Assembly: GCA_963761735.1 (NCBI GenBank)
Contig: CAVXHQ010000003.1
Location: 744,001-808,000 of the forward strand
Direction of reading: 5' to 3'
DNA length: 64,000 bases
Origin: CAVXHQ01 sp963761735
Lineage (GTDB): Bacteria; Pseudomonadota; Alphaproteobacteria; Rhodobacterales; Rhodobacteraceae
Positions 26,440 to 34,925 of this stretch are shown here, in pieces (positions within the stretch are counted from its first letter, which is position 1; every line of letters starts with the position of its first letter). Made by a program: the position numbers and the translations under genes. The notes beneath the pieces are model-generated. The model saw only the letters and a program-made list of their open reading frames with translations. It ran no database searches and was not told the origin of the DNA.

Positions 26440-26505
26440 CCTTTTTCTTGCTATAAAAACTCCGGGGAGCGCGAGGGGCTGGCCCCTCGCTCCGCCACCG
26501 ACCAC
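26440..26505 (-). repeat. Dispersed repeat, copy C (hairpin plus degenerate core)
   Basis: In the bchH-bchL gap. GCGAGGGGC/GCCCCTCGC forms a nine-base stem; the minus-strand core CCCCGGAGTTTTTATAGCAAGAAAAAGG follows. The hairpin could weaken read-through from bchH into bchL. Confidence 0.6.
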
Positions 26506-26520
26506 AGGCGAGACGTGCGC

Positions 26521-29500
26521 TCATTCCGCAGCCACCCCTTCCATCTTGTCTTCCAGGCTGTCCGCCGCATCCTGCAGCGCCGCAAGCGTTGCCGCGTCGG
26601 GCGCCCAATAGGCACGGTCCGATGCCTCGAGCAGCCGGTTCGCCATGCGTACCGATGCCTGCGGATTGAGGTCCGCGAGCCGCGCCCGCATCGTATCGTC
26701 CAGAACGAACGTCTCGCTCAGCCGCTGATAGACCCAGGGCTCCACTTCGCCGGTTGTCGCCGACCAGCCCATGGTATTCGTCACATGTGCCTCGATCTGG
26801 CGCACGCCTTCGGCGCCATGCTTGAGCAGGCTTTCGTAGAACTTCGGGTTCAGCGACCGCGACCGCGTCTCCAGCGCCACCTGATCGCCCAGCGTCCGCA
26901 CCTTGGCGGCGCCGCGCGTCTGGTCGCCGATATAGACCGGCGCGGAAACGCCGCCCTTGGCCCGCTTGACCGCGCGGGCGATGCCGCCCAGCGTGTCGAA
27001 GTAATGGTCCACCGAGGTGACGCCCAACTCGACACTCTCGAGGTTCTGATAGGCCAGATCCACGTCCTTCAACGCCTTCTGCAACAGCGCCGGGTTCGCC
27101 GCCGCCTTGCCGTTGACACCGTAGGCAAAACTCTTGCGCGCCTCGTAGGCGTCCGCCAGCTCGTCCTCGTCGCCAAAGGCAGAGCTGTCGACGAGCTGGT
27201 TCACGTTCGACCCGTAGGTGCCCTCGGCGTTCGAAAACACCCGAAGTGCGGCCTGTTCGATGTCGCAGCCCATTTCGGCGGCATAGGCCAGCGCGTGGGC
27301 CCGGACAAAGTTCTGCGCCACCGGCTCGTCTGCCAGCGCGCATTTCAGCGCGGCTTCGGCCAGCATCCGCGTCTGCAACGGCAGCAGATCGCGGAAGATC
27401 CCCGAGAGCGTCATCACGACGTCGATCCGGGGCCGGCCCAGACGTTCCAACGGGATCAGGTCCGCGCCGCACAGCCGCCCAAAGGCATCGAAGCGCGGGC
27501 AGGCGCCCATCAGCGCCAGCGCCTGCGCGATCGGCGCGCCGTCGGATTTGATATTGTCCGATCCCCACAGCACCAGCGCCACGGTCCGTGGCAGGCTCGC
27601 GTGGGTTTCGATCAGCAGGTCCGCCTGCTTCGCCCCGTCGGCCAGCGCAAAGGCGGTCGGCATCCGGAACGGATCGAAGGCGTGGATGTTGCGTCCCGTC
27701 GGCAGGATCTCTGGCGAGCGGATCAGGTCGCCCCCCGGCACTGGCGCGATGTAGCGCGCGGACAGGGCGCGCATCAGCGCGGGCAGTTCATGATCCCCGG
27801 CCAGCAGCCGGTCGGCCCGGGCCAGTGCGTCGGGGTCCTGCGGCATCAGGCGCAGCATGTCGGCGCGCGCCGCATCGCTCATCGGCGTGCCGATGACGTG
27901 GAACCCGTCGGGGATCAGCGCGCCTTCGGTCTCCTGCACCACGTTCCACAGCTTCGACAGGTCGCGGGCGTTCAGATCGACGGCATTGGCCTGATCGCGG
28001 ATCAGCTGCTCGAGGTCGGCACGCGCGCCGTCACCGTCGCGCATGGCGCGCCAGCGGATCAGGCTGTCCTTCAGCTCGGCCAGGCCCTTGTACAGGCCCG
28101 CGCTTGCCAGCGGCGGCGTCAGGTGCGTGATGATCACCGCATTCGACCGGCGCTTGGCCAGCGATGCCTCGGACGGGTTGTTCGCGGCATAAAGGTAGAT
28201 GTTCGGCATCTCGCCGATCAGACGGTCGGGCCAGTCGGCGGCACCGAGGCCGTTCTGCTTGCCCGGCATGAATTCCAGCGCGCCGTGCATCCCGAAATGC
28301 AGGATCGCGTCGGCCTTGTACGTATTGCGCAGCCACAGATAGAATTGCGTGAACGCATGGGTCGGCGCAAAGCCGCGCTCGAACAGCAGGCGCATCGGAT
28401 CGCCCTCGTACCCGAACGTCGGCTGCACGCCGACAAAGACATTCCCGAGCTGCGCGCCAAGGATATAGACGCCGCGCCCGTCGGACTGGATCTTGCCCGG
28501 TGCGGGGCCCCAGACGCCTTCGATCTCGTCCAGCCACGGCGTGGTCCGCACGATGTGATCGGCGTCGACGATGGCGGCGACGTTCGCCTCCTGCCCGTAC
28601 TGACGCGCATTGCCCCCGAGGACGGTGCGCCGCAAATCGGCAACCGTGGCGGGCACCTCGACGTCGTAGCCCTCGCGCTTCATCCGGATCAGCGTTGCAT
28701 GCAGGCTCTCGAACACGCTCAGGTAGGCGGCGGTGCCCACGGCGCCCGCGTTCGGCGGGAAACCGAACAGCACGATCCCGACCTTCTTGTCGGCATTGCG
28801 TGCACGGTGCAGGCGCACCAGACGCAGCGTCTTTTCGCCGAGGCCGGTGATCCGCTCGTGGCACGGCGCCATCGCCTTGGCGGTGCCGACAGGCTTGCAG
28901 GCGTGCCGGCATCCGGCGCACCCGTCAACCCCGTGACGCCCGCCATAGACGGTCGGGTTCGTCGCCCCGTCGATTTCGGGCAGCGCGACGAGCATCGTCG
29001 TCTCGATCGGCCCAAGGCCCTGACCGCTTTGCGCCCATTGACCCAGCGTCTGAAACTCCAGCGGTTGTGCCGCGATATACGGCACATCAAGGCGGCTCAG
29101 CAGGGCGACGGCGGCGTCGCTGTCGTTGTACGCAGGCCCGCCGATCAGCGAAAACCCGGTCAGCGAGACCATCGCATCGACGGTCGCCCCATCGGGGCCG
29201 ATGAAATATTCCTCGATCGCCGGCGCACCGTTCAGACCGCCGGCAAAGGCGGGGATGACGCGCAGGCCCTGCGCCTCGAACTCGGCGATGACGGCGTCGT
29301 AATGCGCGGTGTCGGCGGCAAGGACATAGGACCGCAGCATCAGCACGCCGACGGTGCCGACACAGGCGGGCGGCGTCGGCAGATCGGCTGCATCGGTGGT
29401 GATATGGGTGCCCGGAAGGCTCGGGTGATAGAGCGCGACATCCGGGTACTCGATCGGCGCGGCCGCCTTGATCCGGTCCCAGCCGGGACGGTCCGCATAG

Positions 29501-30099
29501 CGCGACAGCAAGAACCGCATCATCTGCTCGATGTTGTCGTCAGACCCGCCAAGCCAGTATTGCATCGCCAGGAACCAGGCCCGCAGGTCCTGGCTCTTGC
29601 CGGGGATCATTTTCAGGATCTTGGGCAACCGGCGCAGCATCCGCATCTGCTTGGCGCCCGAGGTGGCGTTGGGCTGCTTCGACGGGCGCAGGGATTTCAG
29701 CAGTTTCATCGCCGCCGAGGCGGGCCGCGACATGTCCAGATCGCCCATCCGGGTGAGTTTCACGATGGAACTGTCGGCCACGAGGCCGCACATCGCGTCG
29801 CAATGATCGCGGCGCGCCTGCAATGCGGGGACGATGGCGTTCAGATGCTCTTCGAGGAACAGCAACGTCGAGATCACGATGTCGGCGCGGCCCACCGCAT
29901 CCTGCGCCGCCTCGAGGGCGCCGGGCGTCTCGCCCCATTCGCCCGCCGCATGAACCGTGACCTCGAGGCCCGGAAAGTCCAGCGCCAGCGCCGCGCCGAC
30001 CCGCGCCACCGGCCCGGCCGCGTGGCTGTCGAGCGTGACGACGGCAACCCGGTACGGCGCCGCTGCCTGCATCGGGGCGGGGATCATCTCATCGCGCAT
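26521..30099 (-). CDS. bchH: Magnesium chelatase subunit H
   Basis: BchH (1192 residues) binds protoporphyrin IX and receives Mg from the BchID motor; it commits tetrapyrrole to bacteriochlorophyll. The cobaltochelatase/Mg-chelatase H signature regions are intact: 'YRVAVVTLDSHAAGPVARV' at the N-terminus, 'GRHGVDGCAGCRH' with clustered Cys, 'FGMHGALEFMPGKQNGLG' (the metal/porphyrin site), 'YGVNGKAAANPALLQ', and 'YFDTLGGIARAV' near the C-terminus. The chosen start 'MRDEMIPAPMQA' overlaps the bchB 3' end by 11 bases, as in other clusters. No damage seen over 3.6 kb. Confidence 0.97.
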   Translation of the reverse strand: MRDEMIPAPMQAAAPYRVAVVTLDSHAAGPVARVGAALALDFPGLEVTVHAAGEWGETPGALEAAQDAVGRADIVISTLLFLEEHLNAIVPALQARRDHCDAMCGLVADSSIVKLTRMGDLDMSRPASAAMKLLKSLRPSKQPNATSGAKQMRMLRRLPKILKMIPGKSQDLRAWFLAMQYWLGGSDDNIEQMMRFLLSRYADRPGWDRIKAAAPIEYPDVALYHPSLPGTHITTDAADLPTPPACVGTVGVLMLRSYVLAADTAHYDAVIAEFEAQGLRVIPAFAGGLNGAPAIEEYFIGPDGATVDAMVSLTGFSLIGGPAYNDSDAAVALLSRLDVPYIAAQPLEFQTLGQWAQSGQGLGPIETTMLVALPEIDGATNPTVYGGRHGVDGCAGCRHACKPVGTAKAMAPCHERITGLGEKTLRLVRLHRARNADKKVGIVLFGFPPNAGAVGTAAYLSVFESLHATLIRMKREGYDVEVPATVADLRRTVLGGNARQYGQEANVAAIVDADHIVRTTPWLDEIEGVWGPAPGKIQSDGRGVYILGAQLGNVFVGVQPTFGYEGDPMRLLFERGFAPTHAFTQFYLWLRNTYKADAILHFGMHGALEFMPGKQNGLGAADWPDRLIGEMPNIYLYAANNPSEASLAKRRSNAVIITHLTPPLASAGLYKGLAELKDSLIRWRAMRDGDGARADLEQLIRDQANAVDLNARDLSKLWNVVQETEGALIPDGFHVIGTPMSDAARADMLRLMPQDPDALARADRLLAGDHELPALMRALSARYIAPVPGGDLIRSPEILPTGRNIHAFDPFRMPTAFALADGAKQADLLIETHASLPRTVALVLWGSDNIKSDGAPIAQALALMGACPRFDAFGRLCGADLIPLERLGRPRIDVVMTLSGIFRDLLPLQTRMLAEAALKCALADEPVAQNFVRAHALAYAAEMGCDIEQAALRVFSNAEGTYGSNVNQLVDSSAFGDEDELADAYEARKSFAYGVNGKAAANPALLQKALKDVDLAYQNLESVELGVTSVDHYFDTLGGIARAVKRAKGGVSAPVYIGDQTRGAAKVRTLGDQVALETRSRSLNPKFYESLLKHGAEGVRQIEAHVTNTMGWSATTGEVEPWVYQRLSETFVLDDTMRARLADLNPQASVRMANRLLEASDRAYWAPDAATLAALQDAADSLEDKMEGVAAE

Positions 30100-31660
30100 A
30101 ATGGGCCTTCGCTTCATACAGCGTGTCAAGCGACACCTCGGTCAGGCCCTTGGTGGCCGCATATGTCTCGGTATTGCGGCGCGCCTTGCCCCGCACGAAA
30201 AACGGGATCTTCTTCAATTCGCGCTCGGCATCGGCCAACCAGACGAGAACGTCCGTTTTGCCGACCGCTTCACCCTGAGGCACAGGGTCCACATTCTTCT
30301 GGTCTGAAGTATCCCCCCCGGAGGGTCCGTCCGGGGCCACCAGCGCCACAGCCTTGCCACCGTGGTGCGACGCTCCGGCAGCATCGTGAAATTCGAAATC
30401 GTCGCGGAACATCGTCAGCAGATGCTCTTCAAGGCCCATGACGAGGGGGTGCACCAGCGTGTCGAACAACACGTTCGCGCCCTCGAACCCCATGACCGGC
30501 GAATAGCGTGCCGGGAAATCCTGAACGTGAACGGGGGCGGAAATGACGGCGCAGGGGATGCCCAGACGCTTGCCGATGTGGCGCTCCATCTGGGTGCCCA
30601 TGATCATCTCGGGTGCCAGCGCCTCGATGGTCTGCTCGACTTCGAGGTAGTCGTCGGTGATCAGCGCGGTCAGCCCGTATTCCTTGGCCAGCGCGCGCAT
30701 CGGCCGTGCCATCTCGCGGTTGTAACAGCCCATGCCGGCAACCTCGAAGCCCATCTCGTCGCGGGCGACGCGGGCCATCGCCATGACGTGGCTGCCGTCG
30801 CCGAACAGGAAAACGCGCTTGCCGGTGAGGTAGGTGCTGTCGACGCTGCTGGTCCACCACGGCATCCGCAGGCGGCTCTCGTCGGGCGTCAGGTCGCGGC
30901 CGGTGATCGCGGCGATCTCGGCCACGAATTCACGAGTGGCACCGACGCCGATGGGAATGACTTTGGTCCACGGCTGGCCGTGGGTCTTTTCCAGCCAGCG
31001 GGCAGCGGCCTCGCCCGTTTCGGGATAGAGCAGGACGTTGAAATGCGCGGACGCCATCCGGGCGATGTCCGTGGGCGTCGCATCCAGCGGGGCGCAGACG
31101 TTCACGTCGATGCCCAGATTTTCCAGCAGCGCGGTGATTTCCGCGATGTCGTCGCGGTGACGAAAACCGAGGGCCGTACCGCCAAGGATGTTGCAGCTGA
31201 TGCGCGTCGTCCGCTCCTGCGGTTTCGACAGTGCCTTGACCACCTGAAAGAACGTCTCGTCTGCGCCGAAATTCTCCTTGCGCTGATAGGACGGCAGTTC
31301 CAGCGGGATCACGGGGATGCCCAGATCCATCGTCTCGGCCATGCCGCCGGGGTCGTCCTGGATCAGCTCGGCGGTGCAGGATGCGCCGACGATGATCGCC
31401 TCGGGCGCAAAGCGTTCCACGGCATCGGTGCAGGCAGTCTTGAACAGGTTGGCGGTGTCCGACCCGAGGTCGCGCGCCTGAAACGTCGTATAGCTGACGG
31501 GCGGGCGGTGGTTGCGCCGCTCGATCATGGTGAACAGAAGGTCGGCGTAGGTATCGCCCTGCGGCGCGTGCAGCACGAAATGCAGACCCTTCATCGCGGT
31601 GGCGACGCGCATCGCACCGACGTGCGGCGGGCCTTCATATGTCCACACCGTCAATTTCAC
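30089..31660 (-). CDS. bchB: Light-independent protochlorophyllide reductase subunit B
   Basis: BchB (523 residues) forms with BchN the NifDK-like catalytic part of the dark reductase. The GTG start at 31660 is supported by the position of Asp36 ('HAPQGDTYAD'), the unusual fourth ligand of the NB-cluster known from Rhodobacter capsulatus. 'IVGASCTAELIQDD' carries a cluster Cys. The C-terminal domain ('AERELKKIPFFVRGKARRNTE') is preceded by a variable linker that in this genome holds a copy of a dispersed repeat (about residues 447-456). Both the Shine-Dalgarno and the start codon lie in a long hairpin (31647-31686). Confidence 0.96.
   Translation of the reverse strand: MKLTVWTYEGPPHVGAMRVATAMKGLHFVLHAPQGDTYADLLFTMIERRNHRPPVSYTTFQARDLGSDTANLFKTACTDAVERFAPEAIIVGASCTAELIQDDPGGMAETMDLGIPVIPLELPSYQRKENFGADETFFQVVKALSKPQERTTRISCNILGGTALGFRHRDDIAEITALLENLGIDVNVCAPLDATPTDIARMASAHFNVLLYPETGEAAARWLEKTHGQPWTKVIPIGVGATREFVAEIAAITGRDLTPDESRLRMPWWTSSVDSTYLTGKRVFLFGDGSHVMAMARVARDEMGFEVAGMGCYNREMARPMRALAKEYGLTALITDDYLEVEQTIEALAPEMIMGTQMERHIGKRLGIPCAVISAPVHVQDFPARYSPVMGFEGANVLFDTLVHPLVMGLEEHLLTMFRDDFEFHDAAGASHHGGKAVALVAPDGPSGGDTSDQKNVDPVPQGEAVGKTDVLVWLADAERELKKIPFFVRGKARRNTETYAATKGLTEVSLDTLYEAKAHYAR
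30292..30324 (-). repeat. Dispersed repeat, copy D, inside bchB
   Basis: Minus strand: GGGGGGATACTTCAGACC then AGAAGAATG, nearly identical to the core of copy B (GGGATATTTCCGACCAGAAGAAATG). It is translated in frame as 'GGDTSDQKN' in the linker between BchB's catalytic and C-terminal domains. Confidence 0.7.
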
Positions 31661-31686
31661 GAGGGAACCTCGTGAAATTCGACGGT
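31647..31686 (-). promoter_or_regulatory. Hairpin enclosing the bchB ribosome-binding site and start
   Basis: Arms 31647-31664 (ACCGTCAATTTCACGAGG) and 31668-31686 (rev. comp. with one bulged base) with a 3-base loop. On the mRNA the GAGG Shine-Dalgarno is in the 5' arm beside the loop and the GUG start (31660) is in the 3' arm, seven bases later. Translation of bchB would need the stem opened. Confidence 0.8.
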
Positions 31687-31763
31687 GCGTGAGAGGCAGC
31701 GTATTTCGCAGAAATGCGCGTTCGCACTCCCTGTCCATTCCGGGCGCTGTCCCATACAGCAAA

Positions 31764-31813
31764 GGCTGGGGGCCAGCCCCCAGACCCCCGGGATATTTGC
31801 CGCAGGATGAAAA
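31764..31813 (+). repeat. Dispersed repeat, copy E
   Basis: Plus-strand orientation, between bchN and bchB: CTGGGGGC/GCCCCCAG hairpin, then CCCCCGGGATATTTGCCGCAGGATGAAAAAG. It ends 13 bases from the bchN stop. Opposite orientation to copies B, C and D. Confidence 0.7.
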
Positions 31814-31826
31814 AGGGCGCGCGCGC

Positions 31827-33110
31827 TCATTCCGCAGCCTCCAGCTTCAGCGCGGATTTGCGACGCACCGGGCGGGCAAAGAGCGCGGCAAGGTCGCCGG
31901 CCTGTTCGTAGAAGTGGATCGGGGTGAAGACCAGTTCGATGGCCCATTTCGTCGTCAGGCCTTCGGCCTCGAGCGGGTTGGCGAGACCGAGACCGCAGAT
32001 CGTGAGGTCGGCGCGGGCCGCTTTGGCACGGTCGAGCTGTTTGTCGACGTCCTGCCCTTCGGAAATCTGCGGTCCGGCAGGCAGCAGATCGAGGTCGGGG
32101 CCGTGCAGCGCGTCGTGGATGTATGGAGAGCCGACCTCGAGGGCCGTCATGCCGCATTCGCGGGTCAGGAAACGGGCCAGCGGAATTTCAAGCTGGCTGT
32201 CGGGGAAGAAGAACACCGATTTGGCGTTCAGCGGCTCGGAGGCCTGCGCGATGGCGCGACGGGCGCGGTCGCGGGGGGCGTCGGTGACGCGGGCGAACGT
32301 CTCGTCGTCGACGCCGAACTCTTCGGCGATGGCGCGCAGCCAGGCGGTCGTGCCCTCTTCGCCGAAGGGGAACGGGGCCGCGATATGGACGGCACCGCGG
32401 CGTATCAGGGCGGCGTGGGTTTCGCCCAGGAACGGCTGTGCCAGCGCGAAGACCGTATTCGGGCCTACCCCGGTTTCCGCGTCGATGCGGCGCGCGGGCA
32501 GACAACGGACCGGTGAGATGCCCAGCCCGGCAAGCAGGGCGTGCATCTGGTCCTCGACCACATCGGGCAGCGCGCCCACGACCAGCAATTGCCGCATGTC
32601 TGTTTGCGGCAGCACCGGCACCATCGAGGCGAGGCAGGCGTCCTCGCCTTCGGTAAAGGTCGTCTCGATGCCGGAACCGGAATAGTTCAGCACCCTGACA
32701 TGTGGCGCGTGGATCTTGCTCAGACGTTCGGCGGCCTTGGACAGGTCGATCTTGATGACCTCCGACGGGCAGGAGCCGACGAGGAACAGCTGCCGGATAT
32801 CGGGGCGGCGCGCGAGAAGGCGGGCAACCTCGCGGTCGATCTCGACCTGGGCGTCGGCCATGCCGGCAAGGTCGGTTTCCTCGAGGATCGCGGTGCCGAA
32901 GCGCGGCTCGGCGAATATCATCACGCCCGCAGCCGATTGCAGCAGGTGGGCGCAGGTGCGTGAACCGACGACCAGAAAGAACGCGTCCTGCATCTTGCGG
33001 TGCAGCCAGATGATGCCGGTGAGGCCGCAGAAAACCTCGCGCTGACCGCGTTCCTTGAGGACAGGCGCCTTGCGGCAGCCACCGCCGACGGGCAGACGCG
33101 GGGCGTTCAT
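31827..33110 (-). CDS. bchN: Light-independent protochlorophyllide reductase subunit N
   Basis: BchN (427 residues) binds protochlorophyllide and contributes three cysteines to the NB-cluster. They are Cys28 ('VFCGLTG'), Cys53 ('GSRTCAHLLQ') and Cys114 ('GSCPSEVIK'), at the spacing known for R. capsulatus. The protein is full length. It overlaps bchF by ATGA (33107-33110) and is followed by a 166-bp gap before bchB that contains repeat copy E and the bchB start hairpin. Confidence 0.96.
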   Translation of the reverse strand: MNAPRLPVGGGCRKAPVLKERGQREVFCGLTGIIWLHRKMQDAFFLVVGSRTCAHLLQSAAGVMIFAEPRFGTAILEETDLAGMADAQVEIDREVARLLARRPDIRQLFLVGSCPSEVIKIDLSKAAERLSKIHAPHVRVLNYSGSGIETTFTEGEDACLASMVPVLPQTDMRQLLVVGALPDVVEDQMHALLAGLGISPVRCLPARRIDAETGVGPNTVFALAQPFLGETHAALIRRGAVHIAAPFPFGEEGTTAWLRAIAEEFGVDDETFARVTDAPRDRARRAIAQASEPLNAKSVFFFPDSQLEIPLARFLTRECGMTALEVGSPYIHDALHGPDLDLLPAGPQISEGQDVDKQLDRAKAARADLTICGLGLANPLEAEGLTTKWAIELVFTPIHFYEQAGDLAALFARPVRRKSALKLEAAE

Positions 33111-33694
33111 GCCGATGCTCCTGTGTCGTCAAGGCTGGCATCGGCTTTGCCGAACCGGTCGAGACGGGCACGATCGATGCGGGCCTGATCGAGGCGGGCG
33201 TGCCGGAGCTTGAGGAGGAATTGTCCCGCGTTGATCGCGTAGGTCGCATAGGCAGCCAGTGCGAGGAGCATGAGGCCGATGGGCGACAGCGCGCCGGTGA
33301 ACAGCGCCACGAGATACCCCGTGTGCAGCGCGATCACGACAAAGCTGAACACGTCCTCCCAGAAGAACGCCGGCGCAAACAGGTACTGGCCGAAGACGAC
33401 CTTTTCCCAGATCGCCCCTGTGACCATGATGGCGTACAGGGCCACGGTCTTGATCACGATCGAAAGTGTCGCAACGTCATATCCCGTGCCGGTCGCCAGA
33501 TAGCGCAGCACGAGAATCAGCGAGACAATAAAGATGAGGAACTGCACCGGCGCCAATACCCCCTGCACCAGGGTCCACCGCGTCGCATCGCGCCGCACCC
33601 GCTCGGCCGCCGTGTACAAGGCGCGCGACCTTGTCTTGCGGGGCTGCGCGCCAGTTGCCGGCGGGGCGATGTCATCGACCGTGAGAGTGGGCAT
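33107..33694 (-). CDS. bchF: 3-vinyl bacteriochlorophyllide hydratase
   Basis: BchF hydrates the C3 vinyl group toward bacteriochlorophyll a. The 195-residue protein has four hydrophobic segments and the conserved 'YTAAERVRRDATRWTLVQGVLAPVQF' and 'WEKVVFGQYLFAPAFFWEDVFSFVVIALHTGYL'. The C-terminus carries a five-residue repeat (ARLDQ-ARIDR-ARLDR) that is likely a short helix. First gene of the 16-kb bchF-to-cycA operon; an exact PpsR site lies 55 bases upstream. Confidence 0.96.
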   Translation of the reverse strand: MPTLTVDDIAPPATGAQPRKTRSRALYTAAERVRRDATRWTLVQGVLAPVQFLIFIVSLILVLRYLATGTGYDVATLSIVIKTVALYAIMVTGAIWEKVVFGQYLFAPAFFWEDVFSFVVIALHTGYLVALFTGALSPIGLMLLALAAYATYAINAGQFLLKLRHARLDQARIDRARLDRFGKADASLDDTGASA

Positions 33695-33748
33695 GTCGTG
33701 GCTTTCTGGTAGTCCGTGGTGTAAACTCTAAGGCTGATTCAGGCGTAG

Positions 33749-33766
33749 TGTCAACTTTAAGTTACA
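33749..33766. promoter_or_regulatory. PpsR/CrtJ operator upstream of bchF
   Basis: TGTCAACTTTAAGTTACA, exact TGT-N12-ACA and itself a good palindrome (AACTTTAAGTT centre). A half-matching TGT-N12-TGA lies at 33720-33737, giving the tandem arrangement usual for PpsR. Confidence 0.9.
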
Positions 33767-33870
33767 GATTTCCGGCGACCGCAGGTTGCCGCCTCGAAAG
33801 GCGAAAAAGAGCTCTAAATATTTATAATATATGGGATTTCTTTGCCAGAAGTCTGCCATGCCGTCCGAAA

Positions 33871-33888
33871 TGTCAGTTTACATTGACA
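33871..33888. promoter_or_regulatory. PpsR/CrtJ operator upstream of aerR-ppsR
   Basis: TGTCAGTTTACATTGACA, exact TGT-N12-ACA, 122 bases before the aerR start. The region between it and the bchF operator (33815-33845) is an AT-rich island with promoter-like TATAATAT. Autoregulation of aerR-ppsR is implied. The whole 33695-34009 gap is regulatory with no gene. Confidence 0.85.
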
Positions 33889-34009
33889 TATGACGACAGG
33901 AGGCAGACAGTGACAGCGCTTATAGAGTGTCAACCGTGCGCCCGGTGCATGTCTCAAATGTGTGACGTCTCGCCGAAATGCGGGTACTTTGGCTGGCAGA
34001 TTGGAGGCC

Positions 34010-34864
34010 ATGATGAACAACTGCGCCCCCAGAGGCCTGGACACGACGATGGCCGAAACCACCGTTTCCGGCGGCGCATCCGTCGTGACCGCGCAATCTG
34101 GCGCCCGGCCCGACGATTCCTGGCCCGACGATGCCGCCGGACCGGAACGTCGGATGATCGAGGAGCTGTCCGAGTTGTGCCTGAGCGGCACCCACAGCGC
34201 CGGTTCCGATTTCGTCGACCGACTGATCGGGGACGGCCTTTCGTCCCGGATCATTGCCGAAATTCTGGTGCCCGGGGCGTCCCGCCTCGTCGGTGACAGA
34301 TGGTGCTTGGACACGCTGGGATTTGCCCATGTGACCATCGCCTGCGCGCGGCTGACACGCATACTGCGGGATATGGAAACCCACGACGGCCGCATTGCCG
34401 ATCCGTTCCATGCACCGCAGGTCCTCGTGCTGGTGGCACGCGATGCACAGCACACCATGGGCGGTACGGTTCTGGCCGGGATGCTGCGTCGTCGCGGCAT
34501 CGACGCGCGTCTCATCCTCGAGGCGGACGCTGCGGCCATCGGCGCACACCTTTTCCGTTGCAGCTACGATGCGGTGCTGCTCTCGTCCTCGTCCGGAGAG
34601 CCGCTCGACCAGCTGCGCCGTCTGATCGGCTGCATCCGTGCCGCCGCACCGCAGACGCCAACGGTTCTGGGCGGCACGATCATCGGGACCTGTGGCGATG
34701 CCGGAGAAGTCGCACGGCTGACCGGCGCCGGTCTGGTCACCAACGATCTTGGCGATGCCTTGCGGCATTGCGACATCACCGCCCCGTCGGATTCAGCCGC
34801 CGACAGGCCGCACCTGTACACGTCGCAGATGGCCCCGGTCGCGGCAGCGGAATCCCGTCGATGA
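34010..34864 (+). CDS. ppaA: B12-binding antirepressor AerR/PpaA
   Basis: A 284-residue soluble regulator. The C-terminal half is a cobalamin-binding (Rossmann-like) domain with 'LVARDAQHTMGGTVLAGMLRRRG' (His148, DxHxxG-like) and 'LGGTIIGTCG'; the N-terminal half has the four-helix cap with 'DRWCLDTLGFAHVTIACARLTRIL'. In Rhodobacter AerR/PpaA with hydroxocobalamin counteracts CrtJ/PpsR. It sits directly upstream of ppsR, the standard pairing. A good Shine-Dalgarno (TTGGAGG) precedes two ATGs at 34010 and 34013. Confidence 0.93.
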   Translation: MMNNCAPRGLDTTMAETTVSGGASVVTAQSGARPDDSWPDDAAGPERRMIEELSELCLSGTHSAGSDFVDRLIGDGLSSRIIAEILVPGASRLVGDRWCLDTLGFAHVTIACARLTRILRDMETHDGRIADPFHAPQVLVLVARDAQHTMGGTVLAGMLRRRGIDARLILEADAAAIGAHLFRCSYDAVLLSSSSGEPLDQLRRLIGCIRAAAPQTPTVLGGTIIGTCGDAGEVARLTGAGLVTNDLGDALRHCDITAPSDSAADRPHLYTSQMAPVAAAESRR

Positions 34865-34925
34865 CGCCTGTCCTGTCCCGCAGTCCGAAACCGACATTCT
34901 GCCTGAAATATCTGGAGCATCTTTT

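Noticed and set aside
26407..30441. A 1344-codon open frame on the plus strand
   Set aside because: It is antisense to bchH and bchB, is rich in Arg/His/Gln/Pro as expected for a shadow frame in GC-rich DNA, and shows no family motif.
33748..33960. Upstream open frame before aerR
   Set aside because: It covers the operators and AT-rich promoter, and aerR has a proper ribosome-binding site at 34001-34007.
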